From: Syntrophaceae bacterium UBA6252
GTDB lineage: Bacteria; Desulfobacterota; Syntrophia; Syntrophales; UBA6807
Length of the DNA: 10,192 nucleotides
Assembly: GCA_002441265.1 (NCBI GenBank)
Contig: DJVQ01000034.1
Location: 86,244-96,435 of the forward strand
Direction: 5' to 3'
The notes under the pieces were generated by a model. That model had not been told where the DNA came from, did not search any database, and saw only the letters and a list, made by a program, of their open reading frames with translations. This document shows positions 7,866 through 10,192 of this stretch, in pieces. Position 1 is the first letter of the stretch; each line of letters starts with the position of its first letter. Made by a program: the position numbers and the translations under genes.

Positions 7866-8732
7866 TCAGTGCTGTTCGTCGCGGTCGGGGCCTCCGGGGC
7901 GTTCCTCCCCCCCGGCACGGCGGATCCTCACCTTCTGGATGCTCCGCTCGCTGGCCGACTCGATCACCATCTCCAGGTTCCCGAAGGGAATCACTTCCCC
8001 GGGAACGGGAATTTTCTTGATGATGTGCAGGATCATTCCCCCGAGGGTTTCGAACTTCCCCTCCGGGGCCTCCATATGGAAGTATTCCTCGAAATCCTCG
8101 ATATCGACGCGGCTGTCCACGAGAACGTCGCCGTTGGGCTGGGGGAGAAAGGACTCTTCGTCCTCGTCGTGCTCGTCATGAATCTCCCCCACGATTTCCT
8201 CGATCAGGTCCTCCAGCGTGACGATCCCCGACGTACCCCCGTACTCGTCGATGACCACCGCCATGTGGCACTTTTTTTCCTTCAACTCGTGGAGGAGCTG
8301 GTGGATGTTCTTCGTCTCCGGAATATAGTAGGCCTCCCGCATGATGGAGGCCACCGTCCATTTTTCAGGCCTGGCGGACCACAGGTCGAAGAGGTCTTTC
8401 ACGTTGAGGATGCCGATGATGTTGTCCACGTTTCCCTCGCAGACGGGCATCCTGCTGTAGCCGTGCTTCCGGACCAGGGCGATGATTTCCTCCGGAGTGG
8501 ATTCGGTGCCGACGGCGATGATTTCCGTCCGGGGAACCATGATTTCCCGGGCGACGGTATCCCTGAGATCGAGGATGTTCTCGATCATCTCCGCGGACTG
8601 CTGATCGATGACCCCCTTCTCGATCCATCGTTCCAGAGAGGAAAGGACCTTCTTTTCAGGCCCGCCGGCATCGCCGGGCGCCTCCCCTTCGGAATCGAGC
8701 CAGTGTCTCCATAACGAACCGAACTTCTTCAG
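7866..8732 (-). CDS. corC: CorC/HlyC-family protein with paired CBS domains, probable CTG start
   Basis: A soluble CorC/YbeX-type protein of 288 residues when started at CTG 8732. It has a short helical N-terminus ending SLERWIEKGVIDQQSAEMIENILDL, then two CBS domains (about 65-118, opening MVPRTEIIAV, and 133-190, containing DEYGGTSGIVTLEDL), and a C-terminal CorC_HlyC transporter-associated domain (about 194-272). No DUF21 membrane domain is present. CBS pairs usually bind adenine nucleotides. CorC is tied by genetics to Co/Mg efflux, and YbeX also to ribosome metabolism; its biochemical role is uncertain. The first in-frame ATG (8588) would cut off the conserved N-terminal helices. No ATG, GTG or TTG occurs in frame upstream of it before the TGA at 8759-8757. 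It starts 13 nt after the radical SAM stop. Confidence 0.93.
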   Translation of the reverse strand: MKKFGSLWRHWLDSEGEAPGDAGGPEKKVLSSLERWIEKGVIDQQSAEMIENILDLRDTVAREIMVPRTEIIAVGTESTPEEIIALVRKHGYSRMPVCEGNVDNIIGILNVKDLFDLWSARPEKWTVASIMREAYYIPETKNIHQLLHELKEKKCHMAVVIDEYGGTSGIVTLEDLIEEIVGEIHDEHDEDEESFLPQPNGDVLVDSRVDIEDFEEYFHMEAPEGKFETLGGMILHIIKKIPVPGEVIPFGNLEMVIESASERSIQKVRIRRAGGEERPGGPDRDEQH

Positions 8733-8746
8733 TGTCCCCCCTCCTT
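8730..8746 (-). promoter_or_regulatory. Strong Shine-Dalgarno and likely CTG start codon of corC
   Basis: On the minus strand AAGGAGG (8746-8740) is followed after 7 nt by CTG (8732-8730) and a Lys-Lys-Phe N-terminus. The Shine-Dalgarno position is ideal for CTG, and no standard start codon exists in frame for the next 141 nt. This decides the start, barring a sequencing error. Confidence 0.65.
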
Positions 8747-9618
8747 CAAAGCGCCCTCAGAAACTCGGGTTTCAGAACTTTGCGGTTCCGGTCTTCCACC
8801 ACGCTGCGGATCAGCCGGACCGCTTCCTCCTTCTGCTCCGGAAGCCGGACGCGTAGCGGCAGGTAGTTGGAGGCGTGGTTCGCCGTGAAGAAACAGTTGC
8901 TGAGATCGGACTGCCCGATCATGATCCCCAGTTCCTCCAGGAACCCGAAGGTATCGGGAAGGAGGAACGCGCCCTGCCGGGAAAGCTCGTGAAGAGGGGT
9001 TCCCGGAACGATCATGACGGTCAGGGCGCCGACGTAATCGGGATCGATCCGGGTGAGGATTTTCGCCGTGTCGGCGGCATGAAGGCCGCTTCGCTCCCTC
9101 CCGCCGATCCCCAGGAGCACCGTCACCGAAAGGACCATCCCCGCGTCCTTGATCCGTCGTCCCGCCTGAACCATGTCCTCGGCGGTCGCCCCTTTTTTCA
9201 TCCACGACAGAAGCTCCTCGTTGCCGGACTCGACGCCGAGATACACCATGGAAAGCCCGAGCCGGCGCAGTTCCACGAGTTCCTCCGGGGTCTTCCGGAG
9301 AATGCTCTTCGCGTTGGCATAGGTGGCGATCCGATTCACCCTCGGGAGGTTCTTTCCGACGGCCTCGAGGATCGGAACGAGTTTTCGCTGCGGAATGATC
9401 AGGGCGTCGCCGTCGCAAAGAAAAACTTTTTCGATGGCGCCGTACCGGGAAGCCTCGATCAGGTCTTCCTCGATCTCGGAATATTCCTTGATCCGAAAAC
9501 GCTTGTCCTTGAAACTCGGGCAGAAGATGCACCGATTGTGGGAGCACCCCACCGTCACCTGCACCAGGAGGCTCCGGGCTTCGCTCGGGGGCCGGATGAT
9601 CATGCCCTCGTATTTCAT
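8746..9618 (-). CDS. Radical SAM protein, uncharacterised family with CX4CX2C cluster motif
   Basis: A 290-residue cytoplasmic radical SAM enzyme. The [4Fe-4S] ligands are C25, C30 and C33 in VGCSHNRCIFCPSFKDKRF, a CX4CX2C spacing that I recall as typical of this family, not the more common CX3CX2C. The barrel follows: FLCDGDALI (about 67-75), YANAKSILRKTPEEL, then VYLGVESGNEELL (about 125-137), the GxxxGNE-type SAM-contacting region, and TVLLGIGG. Near the C-terminus is TANHASNYLPLRVRLPE, which I remember as a recurring feature in homologues from anaerobes. There is no B12-binding or other added domain. The substrate is unknown to me; automated labels such as coproporphyrinogen oxidase would be unsupported. 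ATG 9618 has AGGA 8 nt upstream. It is the first gene of the probable corC-lnt-prfB operon. Confidence 0.88.
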   Translation of the reverse strand: MKYEGMIIRPPSEARSLLVQVTVGCSHNRCIFCPSFKDKRFRIKEYSEIEEDLIEASRYGAIEKVFLCDGDALIIPQRKLVPILEAVGKNLPRVNRIATYANAKSILRKTPEELVELRRLGLSMVYLGVESGNEELLSWMKKGATAEDMVQAGRRIKDAGMVLSVTVLLGIGGRERSGLHAADTAKILTRIDPDYVGALTVMIVPGTPLHELSRQGAFLLPDTFGFLEELGIMIGQSDLSNCFFTANHASNYLPLRVRLPEQKEEAVRLIRSVVEDRNRKVLKPEFLRAL

Positions 9619-9629
9619 GACGGAATCCT

Positions 9630-9793
9630 GACGAACTCGTAAAAAGGCAAATCAACACTTTTTTCGAGCGGCAAAGTTAAAAAAGCTCCTCAGCCGGGGC
9701 ACCCGAATCGCGACGCCCGGCGCGCACTCCCGGTACGCCGCGGCACTGAGGGATGAAAGGCAGCGCGGCGTATGGACCTTTCACGAAACCGTC
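9630..9793 (-). repeat. Dispersed intergenic repeat element, copy 2 (inverted, full length)
   Basis: Fills the gap between the zinc-ribbon gene and the radical SAM gene. It lies in the opposite orientation to copies 1 and 3. Its ends are inverted repeats of each other: GACGAACTCGTAAAAAGG (9630-9647) on the plus strand, and GACGGTTTCGTGAAAGG (9793-9777) on the minus strand. The interior shares TTGCCGCTCGAA and AAGTGTTG with copy 1, and the GCGGCGTACC motif of the hairpin core, whose second arm is degraded here. Length is 164 bp. It begins 6 nt after the stop codon of the upstream gene, so it forms that gene's 3' untranslated region. A GC-rich segment followed by a T-run near 9685-9676 (minus strand) might act as a terminator, but the stem is poor. 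Confidence 0.75.
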
Positions 9794-9798
9794 AATCC

Positions 9799-10008
9799 TC
9801 AGGGCCTCTTTCCGCCGTATGGATTGACGTTGATGTCGTCGTAACAGGTGAGACAGAATACCTTGCCGTCCACGTGGCCGCAACCGTATCCCCAAAGCTC
9901 GAATTTCCTGCAACTGTCGCAAAGCGGAATCTGGCAGCCGTCGCACAGAATGACGGACACCCTCTTCCTGCAGACATGGCACAGTTCCTTTCCATCGGAC
10001 AGAACCAT
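9799..10008 (-). CDS. Small cysteine-rich zinc-ribbon protein of unknown function
   Basis: A 69-residue protein with nine cysteines, eight of them in CxxC pairs: C10/C13 (CHVC), C22/C25 (CDGC), C30/C33 (CDSC) and C52/C55 (CLTC), plus a lone C43 followed by H45 (GYGCGHVDGKV). The spacing suggests two zinc sites in a treble-clef or cross-brace (B-box/ZZ-like) fold; that is inference. There is no signal peptide or membrane segment, so it is probably cytoplasmic. The C-terminus DDINVNPYGGKRP is polar. I do not know a function; protein or nucleic acid binding are the usual roles of such folds. The start is well supported: ATG 10008, a full AAGGAGGT 9 nt upstream, and a good promoter behind it. It is monocistronic by layout and bracketed by repeat copies 2 and 3. 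Confidence 0.88.
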   Translation of the reverse strand: MVLSDGKELCHVCRKRVSVILCDGCQIPLCDSCRKFELWGYGCGHVDGKVFCLTCYDDINVNPYGGKRP

Positions 10009-10017
10009 GGGAAACGT

Positions 10018-10025
10018 ACCTCCTT
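10018..10025 (-). promoter_or_regulatory. Consensus Shine-Dalgarno of the zinc-ribbon gene
   Basis: AAGGAGGT on the minus strand, a full match to the anti-Shine-Dalgarno, 9 nt before ATG 10008. It fixes the start and suggests efficient translation. Confidence 0.9.
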
Positions 10026-10058
10026 CCCGGATTCACTGGAAAACAAACCGAAGGTGGT

Positions 10059-10087
10059 TTTATATCATAGAGGGAAATGCATTGCAA
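10059..10087 (-). promoter_or_regulatory. Sigma-70-type promoter of the zinc-ribbon gene
   Basis: Minus-strand -35 TTGCAA (10087-10082, 4 of 6 to consensus), 17-nt spacer, -10 TATAAA (10064-10059, 5 of 6). It lies in an AT-rich pocket inside otherwise GC-rich sequence. Transcription would start near 10052, leaving a leader of roughly 40-45 nt that contains the strong Shine-Dalgarno. Confidence 0.7.
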
Positions 10088-10097
10088 AAGCTCTTTC

Positions 10098-10192
10098 CGG
10101 CTTCGGAAAAAGTCCATATGCAGCGTTCCCTTTCGCCTCTCCTCACTGCGGCGTACCATATGTACGTCTCATTCGTCGCGGCTCGGGCGCCT
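10098..10192 (+). repeat. Dispersed intergenic repeat element, copy 3 (cut by window end)
   Basis: Begins CGGCTTCGGAAAAAGTCCAT, like the left end of copy 1, and runs colinear with copy 1 to the window edge, including the identical blocks TCCTCACTGCGGCGTACC, CTCATTCGTCG and CTCGGGCGCCT. The hairpin core is GGCGTAC (10150-10156), loop CATAT, GTACGTC (10162-10168), with one G-U-compatible change from copy 1. It starts about 10 bp upstream of the -35 box of the zinc-ribbon gene. Confidence 0.85.

Noticed and set aside
6582..8714. 710-codon plus-strand open frame opposite lnt and corC
   Set aside because: It is antisense to two proteins with complete catalytic or domain signatures; its translation is Pro/Gly/Arg/Asp/His-rich without recognisable domains. 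High GC at third positions leaves such frames open.
9619..9690. Promoter for the radical SAM operon within repeat copy 2
   Set aside because: AT-rich tracts and TTG-like boxes are present, but no -35/-10 pair with correct spacing is convincing.
9660..9730. Rho-independent terminator after the zinc-ribbon gene
   Set aside because: GCCGGG and CCCGGC can pair ahead of a T-run on the minus strand, but the stem is only about 6 bp with a large, mismatched loop.

Overview
The window looks like a core-genome stretch from a GC-rich Gram-negative bacterium, most likely a deltaproteobacterium (Desulfobacterota, possibly the Syntrophales side). The Gram-negative reading rests on apolipoprotein N-acyltransferase (Lnt), a lipobox-carrying MltD-type murein transglycosylase and a CorC-type protein. 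The placement rests on the PhoH / 7TM-HD phosphodiesterase / YbeY trio and the base composition. It is an inference; no 16S or other marker is present.

Layout. Plus strand, 1-3049: the 3' end of phoH, then a PgpH-type seven-transmembrane HD hydrolase, then ybeY, closely spaced or overlapping and so probably one operon. A 22-nt gap separates ybeY from a convergent minus-strand block. Read 5' to 3' on the minus strand, that block is: a nine-cysteine zinc-ribbon mini-gene (10008-9799) with its own promoter and Shine-Dalgarno sequence; a radical SAM enzyme (9618-8746); corC (8732-7866, probably starting at CTG); lnt (7853-6315); prfB/RF2 (6322-5230, with the classical +1 programmed frameshift); and, after a 292-nt repeat-filled gap, mltD (4937-3072). 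Radical SAM, corC, lnt and prfB are separated by 13 nt or less or overlap, and probably form one operon.

The genes are a split version of the well-known phoH-ybeY-corC-lnt neighbourhood. They cover RNA maturation (YbeY, perhaps PhoH), translation termination (RF2), envelope lipoprotein maturation (Lnt), peptidoglycan turnover (MltD, itself a predicted lipoprotein and so a predicted Lnt substrate) and nucleotide second-messenger turnover (PgpH-like). In this window corC-lnt-prfB face the phoH-pgpH-ybeY arm, which suggests an inversion.

The unusual content is intergenic. A dispersed repeat of about 120-165 bp occurs as one long copy (5009-5170), a 35-bp left-end fragment (5171-5205), an inverted full copy (9630-9793) and a copy cut by the window end (10098-10192). 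Two copies carry a hairpin core. Two inversely oriented copies bracket the zinc-ribbon mini-gene. I see no CRISPR array, tRNA, rRNA, IS transposase or recognisable defence system.
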